Position numbers and translations under genes: made by a program. Under the pieces are notes generated by a model. That model had not been told where the DNA came from, searched no databases, and saw only the letters and a program-made list of their open reading frames with translations. From contig JBLHIH010000003.1 of the NCBI GenBank assembly GCA_047616645.1, positions 1 to 64,000 of the forward strand: DNA of 64,000 bases. The letters run 5' to 3'. Shown here in pieces: positions 8,045 to 17,180 of the stretch; the first letter of the stretch is position 1, and the number at the start of each line of letters is the position of its first letter. This stretch comes from JAHRVQ01 sp047616645 (lineage in GTDB: Bacteria; Pseudomonadota; Gammaproteobacteria; Pseudomonadales; Azotimanducaceae).

Positions 8045-10068
8045 CGCTATTAGCCTCTTATCGTGGGATGCCTTCAATCATTATCCACATCGTGTTTAGT
8101 GCTTGTTTGTTCTATTCACTTGCAAGCTATGCTGTTGATTCAAAGGAGCTGAGCAATGCCCGGGCGCAAGAAATTAGAATTCACGTCACTCCCTTTGAAC
8201 CACGATCCAGTATGGGGACTCTACCTTTTACAAGATATGAAGGTAGTCTGTTTGGCCTGAATAAGAAGAATGATTTTAGTCCCCGGGATTTTTACCCGCC
8301 TTTTTTTAACGGCGGCGGAATCTCCTCAGGAGACATAAACCGTGATGGTTGGCCAGACATTGTGTCTGCTGCGGGCGCCAAAATCATTATTTATATAAAC
8401 CGCAAAGGGCAGGAATTTACTGCTCGTGAAATCGATTTGGGCGGATTGGAGGGCAGCGCTATTTTTAATGTTGCCCTTGTGGATATCAATGGTGATGGGT
8501 GGCTTGACCTCTTTGCGACTACCTATCTTCAGGGAAATTTTTACCTCTTAAACAAAGATGGGGAGTTCACAAGCGATGGATTGCGACAACCTCCCCGTGG
8601 CAAAGCGGTATTAAGCTCCGCTGTGTCCTTCGGTGATGTAGACCGTGATGGCGATCTTGATGTGGTCGTTGGAAACTGGTTTGCTGGCGCGAGTAAGCAG
8701 CATCCACCCCCGCACTCAAAAAATGAACTCTGGATCAATGAGGGTGAAAAATTTCAGGTCAGCCAAATGAGTGGTTTAGTAGGGGAGACGCTGAGTATGC
8801 TGCTCTCGGATTGGACCGGTGACGGTTGGCTCGACCTGATTGTTGGCAACGACTTTGCTGCGCCAGATATATACTACCGGGGAGATGGCAAAGGAGGTTT
8901 TAAAGAGATCAAGCGACAGGATGGGATTATTCCCCACTCGACAGAATCGACAATGAGTATCGATAGCGCTGACTTTGACAATGATCTCGATCTGGATGTG
9001 TTTATTGATCAGATTACAGCTCGTGCTACCGGACCATCGGCTCATGTCCGCGCAATGCCTCTGGAAAATTATTGTGATGACATCCATGAACCTTTAGTGC
9101 TTGAACGTTGCCTTGCCAACATGGATACCCGCTTAGGTTTCTTTTATGGTGCAAATCATCAGCCAAACAATGTACGCAGATGTAAGAAGACGCCCGACAA
9201 GCGAGATCAGCAAGCATGTATTGGTATGCAGGTTATGATGACAGCACAGCGTTTTCGCAAACCTAAACTCTGTGATGTTATTCCAGAGCAGGAGGTGCGC
9301 ACGCGCGCCCTCTGTCAGAATTTTTTTGAGGAAGTCATCCCGCATGATCGAGAAAGGTTGGCGCAATCCATTCCTCAGCAGATGAATCAAAATGTACTGC
9401 TGGTTCGTGAGCCTGATGGAAAATTTAATGATGAAGCCGAAGCGCTGGGATTAGGGTTTACGGGTTGGAGTTGGAATGCCCGATTCGCTGATGTTGATAA
9501 CGATGAGTGGCAGGATATGTTCATTGTTTCGGGTTCCTGGTTTCGGGCAACACCTTCCGGGACAACGGCCAATTTCTTTTTTCGCAATGAGGCGGGAAAG
9601 AAATTTAAGGATCAAACCGATGCCTTTGGTTTGCAGAATTTCATGATAGTAAGTGCTTACACAGTGACGGATTTTGATAGAGATGGGGACCTAGATTTCA
9701 TTACCAACTCCGTAAACGGACCTTTGTGGTTGCTGCGTAATAACGCACAAACGGGTAACAGCATTGTCTACCAACTGAGGGATGAAGTTGGAAATCGTGA
9801 TGGCATTGGCACAAAGCTCACAATTCACTATGGCCCAAAAGGCGCTCGCCACCAGCTACGGGAAATAAAGGCCAGTGGCGGCTATTTGTCCTTTGATGAG
9901 CCCCGGGCACATTTTGGCTTGGGTGACTATGATCAAGTAGAGCGGCTTGAGGTACGCTGGTCTACAGGCGGTAAAACCGTCATACCTGGCCCCTTTGACG
10001 CTGGCCATGTATATACTGTGGATAGATCCTGGGCGAGGGTACAACCTTTAAAGCCGCCACCTTTATAA
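8041..10068 (+). CDS. FG-GAP/VCBS and ASPIC/UnbV repeat protein with three cysteine pairs
   Basis: A 675-residue secreted protein of the CRTAC1-like family. An N-terminal signal segment (about 1-30) is followed by repeated calcium-type FG-GAP motifs such as DINRDGWPD, DINGDGWLD, DVDRDGDLD and DFDRDGDLD, forming a predicted beta-propeller, and by an ASPIC/UnbV-like C-terminus (about 590-675). Between propeller blades sits an unusual insert (about 340-430) with three cysteine pairs: C345-x11-C357, C381-x11-C393 and C411-x13-C425. The gene is coupled to the permease by an ATGA overlap. Family members are extracellular or periplasmic with poorly known roles. Inference: it may act with the permease on a metal or other bound ligand. 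Confidence 0.82.
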   Translation: MTLLASYRGMPSIIIHIVFSACLFYSLASYAVDSKELSNARAQEIRIHVTPFEPRSSMGTLPFTRYEGSLFGLNKKNDFSPRDFYPPFFNGGGISSGDINRDGWPDIVSAAGAKIIIYINRKGQEFTAREIDLGGLEGSAIFNVALVDINGDGWLDLFATTYLQGNFYLLNKDGEFTSDGLRQPPRGKAVLSSAVSFGDVDRDGDLDVVVGNWFAGASKQHPPPHSKNELWINEGEKFQVSQMSGLVGETLSMLLSDWTGDGWLDLIVGNDFAAPDIYYRGDGKGGFKEIKRQDGIIPHSTESTMSIDSADFDNDLDLDVFIDQITARATGPSAHVRAMPLENYCDDIHEPLVLERCLANMDTRLGFFYGANHQPNNVRRCKKTPDKRDQQACIGMQVMMTAQRFRKPKLCDVIPEQEVRTRALCQNFFEEVIPHDRERLAQSIPQQMNQNVLLVREPDGKFNDEAEALGLGFTGWSWNARFADVDNDEWQDMFIVSGSWFRATPSGTTANFFFRNEAGKKFKDQTDAFGLQNFMIVSAYTVTDFDRDGDLDFITNSVNGPLWLLRNNAQTGNSIVYQLRDEVGNRDGIGTKLTIHYGPKGARHQLREIKASGGYLSFDEPRAHFGLGDYDQVERLEVRWSTGGKTVIPGPFDAGHVYTVDRSWARVQPLKPPPL

Positions 10069-10190
10069 GGTATACCTTTCTGGCTGCGCTGGATCGTAGT
10101 GTTTGATTCTAGTGACTATTTGAAGTTAACTATGTCCATATTTCGTGGCGCGACAACTTTCTAACCGAGTAATAAGAAGAAGAAAATACT

Positions 10191-11726
10191 GTGACTGACG
10201 AGAAAGAGAAAGCAAATATCGACTGGTTCATTTTTTTAGGTGGCTGTAGCGTATTGTTAGCGGTTATTTTACCCATTGTAGTAGCGCCTGATTGGAGCCT
10301 GAAGACAATTAATGTTGTCTTCACATTTTTAACCCAAAAATTGGGTGTTGTTTATGTGATGGCGGCGATTTCCACCTTGGGTCTATTGCTGTGGATCGCG
10401 ATTAGTCGTCATGGAAATGTGGTTCTGGGCGGGAGTGGTCAACCGATGCACTCAACTTTTAGCTGGGCATCAATGTTGTTTTGTGCGGGCATTGGCGCTT
10501 CACTTATTTATTGGGGCGCTGCCGAGTGGGTGTTCTATTACACTTCGCCGCCATTTGGTGTCGAGGCGAGATCTGAGGAAGCCATTGTCTGGGCATCAAG
10601 CTACGGCATGTTTCACTGGGGTCCGATAGGTTGGGCATTTTATTGCCTTCCTGCCGTGGCCTTAGGCTGCTCTTATCATGTTTACAATATACCTTCGCTT
10701 CGTTTAAGTGCTGCCTGCCATTCAGTGCTTAAATCCCATGTGGAGCGCTGGCCAGGCAAAACAATTGATTTGCTCTTTATCATCGGGTTGTTAGGGACGG
10801 CCGCAACCGGACTTGGCCTGGGGACATCTGTTGTTGCGTCAGCTGTGACGCGTTTGACAGGTATGGAGGATGGTCTGGGTATGCAGTTAATTATCATATT
10901 AGTTGCCACATCGATGATCGCTTACAGCGTTTATCAGGGGCTTGATAAGGGCATTAAAGTGCTGAGCAGTGTGAATGCCTTGTTAGCCTTGTTGTTTATT
11001 ATGTTCGTATTAATTGTTGGGCCGACGACGTTTATCCTTGAGATGGGTATTACATCGCTGGGCAATGTTGCTCAACACTTTATCCAGATGCTGACCTGGA
11101 CCGACCCTCTTGGTAAGGCGAGTTTTGTTGAGAGCTGGACAGTTTTTTATTGGGCATGGTGGTTAGCGCTTGGACCATTTGTGGGGATGTTTGTGTGCAA
11201 GATTTCAGAAGGACGCACAATTCGTCAAGTCATTTTTGGTATGTTGGGCTGGGGTAGTTTGGGTTGTGCTTTGTTTTTTATTGTTCTAGGAAATTATGCC
11301 ATGCACCTGGAATTGAATGGTTTGTATCCCGTCGTGAAAGAGGTTATTGAGGTGAGCCCTTCCTCGGCTATTGCGGGCATTATCGCGCTATTACCTTTTG
11401 GATCATTCTGGTTGGGATTTATTGCAGTGATTGGGTTGATTTTTATGGCGACAACCTATGATTCTGCAAGTTATACCCTCGCAGCCGGAGCAACGCGAAC
11501 CCTTTTGGAGGATGAACACCCCGAGCGCTGGCACAGAGTATTTTGGGCGGTGGCTTTGGGGGTTCTACCAGTGTGTTTGTTATTTGTAGGTGGACTCAAA
11601 GCATTGCAGACTGCTTCTATCGTGGCTTCAATTCCATTACTTTTCGTTTATCTTTTACTAGGTATCTCTACCGTACGCATGTTGCAGGCACTGGAGTCAC
11701 GTGATGCGCCGGTTGAGAGACAATGA
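10191..11726 (+). CDS. BCCT-family betaine/choline/carnitine transporter
   Basis: A 511-residue protein with about 12 transmembrane segments. It carries the BCCT signature around residues 318-345 (WAWWLALGPFVGMFVCKISEGR) and the tryptophan-rich GMFHWGPIGWAFY segment. The family imports quaternary-ammonium compounds such as glycine betaine, choline or carnitine using sodium or proton gradients, or by exchange. It has no long C-terminal regulatory tail of the BetP type. The GTG start at 10191 follows an A/G-rich stretch. The stop overlaps the start of a decayed oxidoreductase by four bases. Confidence 0.92.
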   Translation: MTDEKEKANIDWFIFLGGCSVLLAVILPIVVAPDWSLKTINVVFTFLTQKLGVVYVMAAISTLGLLLWIAISRHGNVVLGGSGQPMHSTFSWASMLFCAGIGASLIYWGAAEWVFYYTSPPFGVEARSEEAIVWASSYGMFHWGPIGWAFYCLPAVALGCSYHVYNIPSLRLSAACHSVLKSHVERWPGKTIDLLFIIGLLGTAATGLGLGTSVVASAVTRLTGMEDGLGMQLIIILVATSMIAYSVYQGLDKGIKVLSSVNALLALLFIMFVLIVGPTTFILEMGITSLGNVAQHFIQMLTWTDPLGKASFVESWTVFYWAWWLALGPFVGMFVCKISEGRTIRQVIFGMLGWGSLGCALFFIVLGNYAMHLELNGLYPVVKEVIEVSPSSAIAGIIALLPFGSFWLGFIAVIGLIFMATTYDSASYTLAAGATRTLLEDEHPERWHRVFWAVALGVLPVCLLFVGGLKALQTASIVASIPLLFVYLLLGISTVRMLQALESRDAPVERQ

Positions 11727-11967
11727 TGAAGGCGATCAACGTTCAAAAAGCGCTTGTGCATTCAAGTGATCTTTTGGAGGAACTCTCTGCTTATCAGTTA
11801 GCAAGTGGTGTCAATCCGTCTGACGTGAAAAAAAAGAGGGGATCTTTTCCGAATATGTTGCCGTTGATTCCAATCGCGCGGTACCTTGACACGATGCCGT
11901 CAGTGACGAAGTCGGTAGCACCAGGGCTTGTGTAGTGTTTAACCTTGCTTGGGATATAGCGGCTTAA
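11723..11967 (+). pseudogene. Remnant of an NADPH:quinone/zinc-type (MDR) oxidoreductase
   Basis: The first frame (ATG 11723) gives a short product starting MMKAI and containing ASGVNPSDVKKKRGSFPN, which matches the N-terminal domain of MDR quinone reductases. The frame then loses similarity near 11870-11890. A different frame, starting with CAC at 11890, restores family-like residues (H-D-A...EVGS...VVFNLAW) up to a stop at 11965-11967. The segment between MKAI and ASGVNPSD is also shorter than usual. I read this as a truncated, frameshifted gene end, not a functional 70-residue protein. It starts on the BCCT stop (ATGA overlap) and runs into the 3' end of the convergent esterase. Confidence 0.7.
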
Positions 11968-13514
11968 CGTGTTTTATTAATGATGTCGCACAAAGCCTGA
12001 TCAGGCGCTATGACCATCTGTACTTGATCACCTAGGGCCAATACACCTTGATTATTTTTGTCAAAGGGTTGCCATTGCGGTAAACCTTTGTGATTTGGGT
12101 TGCCTGTTTTGGCAAAGTTAACCCAATATTGTTGCATGATGTCTGTCAGGGCTCTGTCATCGCTATTGGTTTCAAGCCAATCGGCATGAGTATTAAATAC
12201 ATAGGGGATTTCTGCACCATGGTAGGCACCAACAGATTGCCAATGTTCTCCTTGCCTGACTCTGGTTAGTTGGTAGGCGTAAGCTGATTGTTGTGAGCTC
12301 ATTTTGGCGGCGATCGAGAGGGAAGGGCATAACATTTCGACGGCGGTACTGATGCGGTCCAATTTGTCCTTAATGTTAAGTCCTTCGAGTGCGGACTCAA
12401 TAGCCTCTTTTTCATTACTCAGTTTGTAACTCGAAAGTGTTCCATCAATAGAGCCATCTTCCTCGATGTACATAAGCCATTCATGGGCATTTGTGCCTAT
12501 CATGAGCGGTACATCTATTTGGGCGTTTGATTGAAATACAGATTTAGCTGAGCGTGGAAGACTGTGGCCACCAGCGACAGGACTGAACTGTGGCGCAGAG
12601 GGTAGGGACGAAACCGCATCCAGTAATTTTTTGGTAGTCAGTTGCTTTAGTGCCTCAATACTATTCATATTGGTTATTTTACTCACAGATAAACCCATAT
12701 CTGTGAGTTCTGCCAAGGTCTGGGTTCTCGTTAATTCAGATCCAGCGCTCTGATGAATCGCCCGATGAAATAAGTCTTTTGCGTCTGGTGAGCTGAGTAG
12801 ATATCCAATGTTTGCAGCACCAGCAGATTCTCCAAAAACAGTCACATTATTCGCATCGCCGCCGAAGGCGTGAATATGTTGCTGTATCCATTCAAGTGCG
12901 GCAATTAGATCCAATAGCCCATAGTTACCGGCTTTGCCAGATTGCCCTTCAAGTAATTCAGGATGGGAAAAATTGCCAAAGATGCCAAGCCGGTAAGCGA
13001 TGGATACCACCACAACATCCTTTTGAGCCAGATTGTGGCCCCTGTAGTCGGGTTCATATGACCAGCCACCAATATTACTGCCGCCGTGAATCCAGACCAT
13101 TACAGGTCTGTTGGCGTCCATCGCCTTTGTCCAAATGTTTAAATAGAGGCAGTCTTCACTGTAGCCCCCTTCAGGTGCATCAAAAATATCGGGGTTTTTA
13201 CCGATAGATGAAATTAGATCTTTATACCAGTTAACCAGATGAGGGCCTTGCATGCATATAGGCGAGTATTTATTGGCTATCGTACTTCTTGCTTGAGGCG
13301 AATAAGCTTGTGGCGGCCGCCAGCGAAGCTGTCCAACAGGTGGTGCTGCAAAAGGAATGCCTTTGAAGCTGGTGACGCCTTTATTGTCGATTACACCTGT
13401 CCATATTTCGGGACCCATACCCTTAAATTCTGAGGGCTGGCTGAAGGCGATAACCGGGAACCATAATAATAGACTGCTAATAATAGACAGGTATTTTCTC
13501 GTCAGCGCATTCAT
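11964..13514 (-). CDS. Type-B carboxylesterase, exported
   Basis: A 516-residue esterase with a signal peptide (about 1-25, ending FSQP). Family landmarks are GIPFAAPPVGQLRW near the start, EDCLYLNIW, the oxyanion-hole segment WIHGGSN, the nucleophile motif GESAG (Ser230), an acidic residue in MIGTNAHEW, and a histidine in AYHGAEIPY. These match para-nitrobenzyl-esterase-like carboxylesterases, which hydrolyse carboxylic esters. It is probably periplasmic. It is divergent from the MDR oxidoreductase at 13.7 kb across about 210 bp. Confidence 0.92.
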   Translation of the reverse strand: MNALTRKYLSIISSLLLWFPVIAFSQPSEFKGMGPEIWTGVIDNKGVTSFKGIPFAAPPVGQLRWRPPQAYSPQARSTIANKYSPICMQGPHLVNWYKDLISSIGKNPDIFDAPEGGYSEDCLYLNIWTKAMDANRPVMVWIHGGSNIGGWSYEPDYRGHNLAQKDVVVVSIAYRLGIFGNFSHPELLEGQSGKAGNYGLLDLIAALEWIQQHIHAFGGDANNVTVFGESAGAANIGYLLSSPDAKDLFHRAIHQSAGSELTRTQTLAELTDMGLSVSKITNMNSIEALKQLTTKKLLDAVSSLPSAPQFSPVAGGHSLPRSAKSVFQSNAQIDVPLMIGTNAHEWLMYIEEDGSIDGTLSSYKLSNEKEAIESALEGLNIKDKLDRISTAVEMLCPSLSIAAKMSSQQSAYAYQLTRVRQGEHWQSVGAYHGAEIPYVFNTHADWLETNSDDRALTDIMQQYWVNFAKTGNPNHKGLPQWQPFDKNNQGVLALGDQVQMVIAPDQALCDIINKTR

Positions 13515-13725
13515 ATAATATTGGCCAAAGCATCGAGGGCCGCATTGGCTTGCCCCACTTGTAAGTTGAGGGTATCAAACGTCAGTTTTGGTGGTCTTGC
13601 CATGGACTATCCGCGTATTCTGATTATTAGGCGTATGGTATAACATTTTGGATGTCTCGTTTCGATCGCAAGTGCACATAAGCCAACTATTGTCATGTAT
13701 GATGCCGTTATTTGGGTGAATGCAT

Positions 13726-14760
13726 ATGTCAGATCGAACAAACGCTAAAGTTGTCCTAAAGTCGCGCCCTGTGGGCATGGTAGCGGAAAGTGATTTCGAG
13801 ATTATTTCTGAGCCAACTGATCGGCCCGGTGAAAATGAAATGCTCGTCAAGACACTCTGGCTGTCTCTTGATCCATACATGCGCGGCCGTATGAGCGATC
13901 GCGCATCCTACGCAAAACCGCTACAAATCGGTGACGTTATTACCGGAGGCATTGTTGGGGAAGTGGTCGAATCCAAAAATAGTGACTATCCCCTTGGCAC
14001 AATCGTTTCTGCTATGCACGGTTGGCAATCCTATGCTGTTGCTGGCCCAGCTGACTATCGTCTATTTAAGGTTGATCCAACGCTCGCGCCAATATCAACG
14101 GCGGTGGGTACGACAGGCATGCCTGGTCAAACCGCTTATTTTGGTTTATTGAAGTTGGGTAAGCCTCAAGCTGGGGAAACGGTCGTTGTATCTGCGGCCT
14201 CCGGCGCGGTGGGTTCTGTTGTCGGTCAGATAGCGAAGATTCAGGGCTGCAGAGCCATTGGCGTTGCCGGTGGTCCGGAGAAATGTCGCTATGTGGTTGA
14301 AGAGCTTGGCTTTGACGCCTGTGTCGATTACAAAGCCCCTGACTTCACGGCGCAACTTAGCGCAGCTTGTCCTGATGGCGTTGATGTGTACTTTGAAAAT
14401 GTTGGCGGTGTGGTGCTTGATGCCGTTGCGCCTCTATTGAATAAAGGCGCAAGAGTGCCGGTTTGTGGCTTTATCTCGGCATACAACGCAACCAGTATGG
14501 ATGATATCAAGACGCCGGAGATGGTCTTAAGTGCATTACCGAATCCGCCGGAATCAAGGTTCTTTATTGTCACAGAATGGATTGAAGAATTCGAAGCTTC
14601 TTCAAAGCAGCTTGGAGAATGGATTCAGGAAGGTAAGCTCAAATATCGTGAAACCGTGGTTGAAGGTCTTGAGAATGCGCCTGCTGCATTTAAGCAGCTA
14701 TTTACTGGTGAAAACTTCGGTAAGCTAATGATCAAGGTAGCAGAACAAGAGGCGAGCTAA
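13726..14760 (+). CDS. NADP-dependent MDR oxidoreductase (CurA/leukotriene B4 dehydrogenase-like)
   Basis: A zinc-free medium-chain dehydrogenase/reductase of about 344 residues. N-terminal motifs LSLDPYMRGRM and MPGQTAYFGLL, and the nucleotide-binding segment VSAASGAVGSVVGQIAK, are typical of the CurA/LTB4 12-hydroxydehydrogenase group, which reduces the carbon-carbon double bond of enones with NADPH. I prefer the ATG at 13726 because GGGTGA (13714-13719) is then well spaced; an in-frame ATG at 13720 would sit directly on that site. It is the first of three closely spaced plus-strand genes. Confidence 0.9.
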   Translation: MSDRTNAKVVLKSRPVGMVAESDFEIISEPTDRPGENEMLVKTLWLSLDPYMRGRMSDRASYAKPLQIGDVITGGIVGEVVESKNSDYPLGTIVSAMHGWQSYAVAGPADYRLFKVDPTLAPISTAVGTTGMPGQTAYFGLLKLGKPQAGETVVVSAASGAVGSVVGQIAKIQGCRAIGVAGGPEKCRYVVEELGFDACVDYKAPDFTAQLSAACPDGVDVYFENVGGVVLDAVAPLLNKGARVPVCGFISAYNATSMDDIKTPEMVLSALPNPPESRFFIVTEWIEEFEASSKQLGEWIQEGKLKYRETVVEGLENAPAAFKQLFTGENFGKLMIKVAEQEAS

Positions 14761-14781
14761 AAAGAAAATAAAGAGTCATTG

Positions 14782-15612
14782 ATGAAAATAGATCTGCATT
14801 GTCATAGTTATTATTCTGATGGGACCCAATCTCCAGAATTTCTTGTTCAACGGGCAGCAGAAAATCAGCTAACGCATTTAGCGATCACGGATCACGATTG
14901 CATCGCTGGTTTGGATAGCTTACCCGCTGATTTGATGGGCGTCTCGATGATTAATGGGGTAGAAATTTCCTGCGGCTGGGAATCGATTGAAGTTCATATC
15001 GTTGGACTATTTTTTAATCCAGATAATATTGATCTCATCCACTTGCTGGAATCCCAGCAAGCGGCCCGGCGCTCGCGTGTAGAGTTGATGCACAAAAAAC
15101 TTGTAGCGCTAGATACGACGGGATTGATGGACTATTTAGAGGCCTTGCCAGCGATTGCCTATACGCGAAGCCACGTAGCGGATTTTTTGGTTGAACAAAA
15201 AGTCTGTAAAACCAAGCAAAAATCATTCAAGACTCATCTTGGCAAAGGGGGAAAGGTTTACGTCGCGCCAGACTGGTGCGATTTGCAGACTGGCATTGCA
15301 GTAATAAAGGCTGCAGGGGGGCTGGCAGTGCTGGCCCACCCTGGCCGTTATCCCATCAACAAGACAACGCTTGCTACACTGACCACCGCTTTTACGGATT
15401 GCGGCGGCGAGGCTTTAGAGAGTCGTTACCCCAATATAGATCCAAAGATGGTTGAGCAGTTAGAGAGGCTTGCTGAGGTCAATGGACTCTATTTGTCTGC
15501 AGGGTCCGATTTTCATACTGCGGCGGCCCATTGGACTGATGTTGGTAAGTTCCCGACGCTTGAAACTAGCAATGAGAAAGGCATCTGGTCACACCCCAAA
15601 TGGTATAGATAG
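14782..15612 (+). CDS. PHP-domain phosphoesterase (YciV/RNase AM-like)
   Basis: A 276-residue PHP protein with metal ligands in DLHCHSYYSDG, ITDHDCIAG, NGVEISC, VLAHPGRY and a final SAGSDFH. The order and length match YciV (RNase AM; 5'-3' exonuclease and 3',5'-nucleotide phosphatase), a cytosolic RNA-processing enzyme. The codon before the chosen ATG is an in-frame TTG; AAGAG six bases upstream supports the ATG at 14782. It starts 21 bp after the oxidoreductase stop and ends 12 bp before the decarboxylase, so the three may be one operon. Confidence 0.88.
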   Translation: MKIDLHCHSYYSDGTQSPEFLVQRAAENQLTHLAITDHDCIAGLDSLPADLMGVSMINGVEISCGWESIEVHIVGLFFNPDNIDLIHLLESQQAARRSRVELMHKKLVALDTTGLMDYLEALPAIAYTRSHVADFLVEQKVCKTKQKSFKTHLGKGGKVYVAPDWCDLQTGIAVIKAAGGLAVLAHPGRYPINKTTLATLTTAFTDCGGEALESRYPNIDPKMVEQLERLAEVNGLYLSAGSDFHTAAAHWTDVGKFPTLETSNEKGIWSHPKWYR

Positions 15613-15624
15613 CGACTGAGGTTC

Positions 15625-17094
15625 ATGCCTTGGTTTCCTGCCAAATTTAAGAAGATTAGTCGAAATAACACAAATATTGTAGAGGCGAAAACTTTGTATC
15701 CTCATCTAAAAAAAGATCAGCAACAATTCCCTGAAATATTGGAGCAAGTTAAGCAACAAGCCGAGCAAGTGATATCTTCCTTAGGTGAACGTGCCGCAGG
15801 CATTCCTCAAAATTCAAGTGGCATTGGAGAGTCGGATTATTTTGAAGGAATAGGTGCGATTAAAGCGCTCGAACGCTTTCAAAATACCTTTGCTGATAAA
15901 TTAAGTGGCAGTGCAGGACCAAACTATTTTGGTTTTGTCACCGGAGGGAGTACGCCAGCTTCGGTAGCTGGGGATTGGTTAACATCGATTTATGATCAAA
16001 ATGTAATGGGTTCTAATGAAACCATTGCTGCTGATTTTGAAGTGATGACCTTACATATGTTGAGGTCAATGTTTCATCTCTCAGAAGAGTTTGAAGGCAG
16101 CTTTGTATCTGGCGCTACTATGTCCAATTTCACCTCTCTGGCTATCGCCAGACAATGGTTGGGGCAGCAAAAGCAAATCGATATTGCTGAAGAGGGGATT
16201 GCGGCATTAGGTGAAATTAAGCTGTTTAGCGCAGCACCGCATTCCAGTATCTATAAATCTCTTTCAATGTTGGGCATCGGAAGGAAATCCCTAACTTTAA
16301 TTCCAACCTTGATAGACAGAGAAGCGATTGATGTTTCTGCGCTGGAAGTCGCCTTAAAAAACTATGGCAAGCCCTGCATTGTAGTTGCTAGTGCTGGCAC
16401 CGTGAATACGGTTGATTTTGATGACCTGGTCGCTTTATCGAAACTTCGAGATACATATTCATTTTGGTTACATGTCGATGCCGCTTTCGGAGGTTTTGCC
16501 GCTTGTAGTAAACGGTACAGAGATCTTTTGACAGGCATTAATGAGGCAGATTCAATTACCATTGACGCACACAAATGGCTCAATGTACCCTATGATTCCG
16601 CCATGCAATTTAGCAAGCATTTGCACCTGCAAACGCAAGTATTCCAAAATTCAGCCGCCTATCTTCGCGCAGATTTATCATCAAATAACTTCATTAATTT
16701 AACCCCGGAAAACTCTCGTCGATTTCGTGCCTTAGCGACATGGTTTAGTTTGGTGGCATACGGTAAACATGGCTATTCAGAAATTGTTGAGAGAGCTTGC
16801 GGTCTTGCTAGCTGGTTAGCTAATAAAATTGATGATCATCCTCAATGTAAACTACTTGCGCCGCAGAGGCTCAATGGAATCTGCTTTACGCTTTTAGATG
16901 GTTCAGAGTGTGTTGATCAACACACTCTGAACCAGATAGTTGAAAAAATCCAATCATCAGGAAAGCTCTATCTTTCTCCAACAACTTATAAAGGTATTCC
17001 AGCTCTGCGAATATCTATTACGAATTGGAGCACGGAAATGACGCATGTTGAAAAGACGTGGGATGCGCTACAAGAAATCATGGCCAGTGCATAA
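15625..17094 (+). CDS. PLP-dependent group II amino-acid decarboxylase
   Basis: A 489-residue pyridoxal-phosphate enzyme. The PLP-lysine motif DAHKWLN has Lys317, and an aspartate in HVDAAFGGF pairs with the pyridine ring, as in aromatic-amino-acid, glutamate and diaminobutyrate decarboxylases. The phosphate-binding part SGATMSNFTSL is also present. The amino-acid substrate cannot be decided from the motifs. The gene follows the PHP gene after 12 bp. A 36-bp perfect palindrome lies in the coding part for about residues 425-437, which encodes an ordinary-looking stretch. Confidence 0.88.
   Translation: MPWFPAKFKKISRNNTNIVEAKTLYPHLKKDQQQFPEILEQVKQQAEQVISSLGERAAGIPQNSSGIGESDYFEGIGAIKALERFQNTFADKLSGSAGPNYFGFVTGGSTPASVAGDWLTSIYDQNVMGSNETIAADFEVMTLHMLRSMFHLSEEFEGSFVSGATMSNFTSLAIARQWLGQQKQIDIAEEGIAALGEIKLFSAAPHSSIYKSLSMLGIGRKSLTLIPTLIDREAIDVSALEVALKNYGKPCIVVASAGTVNTVDFDDLVALSKLRDTYSFWLHVDAAFGGFAACSKRYRDLLTGINEADSITIDAHKWLNVPYDSAMQFSKHLHLQTQVFQNSAAYLRADLSSNNFINLTPENSRRFRALATWFSLVAYGKHGYSEIVERACGLASWLANKIDDHPQCKLLAPQRLNGICFTLLDGSECVDQHTLNQIVEKIQSSGKLYLSPTTYKGIPALRISITNWSTEMTHVEKTWDALQEIMASA
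16899..16934. repeat. 36-bp perfect palindrome inside the decarboxylase gene
   Basis: The two 18-base halves (16899-16916 and 16917-16934) are exact reverse complements with no spacer; the centre is TTGATCAA. It is in frame and encodes D-G-S-E-C-V-D-Q-H-T-L-N-Q. Confidence 0.97.
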
Positions 17095-17180
17095 TGTGCA
17101 TAAAACCCTTGAATCTGATCTAGGCCATTTTTTTTGGTCAGCCTTGTACTTAGAAAATCATAAATATACTAGGGGAAAGT

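Noticed and set aside
12812..13207. 131-codon plus-strand frame
   Set aside because: Antisense to the carboxylesterase, whose catalytic motifs are clear.
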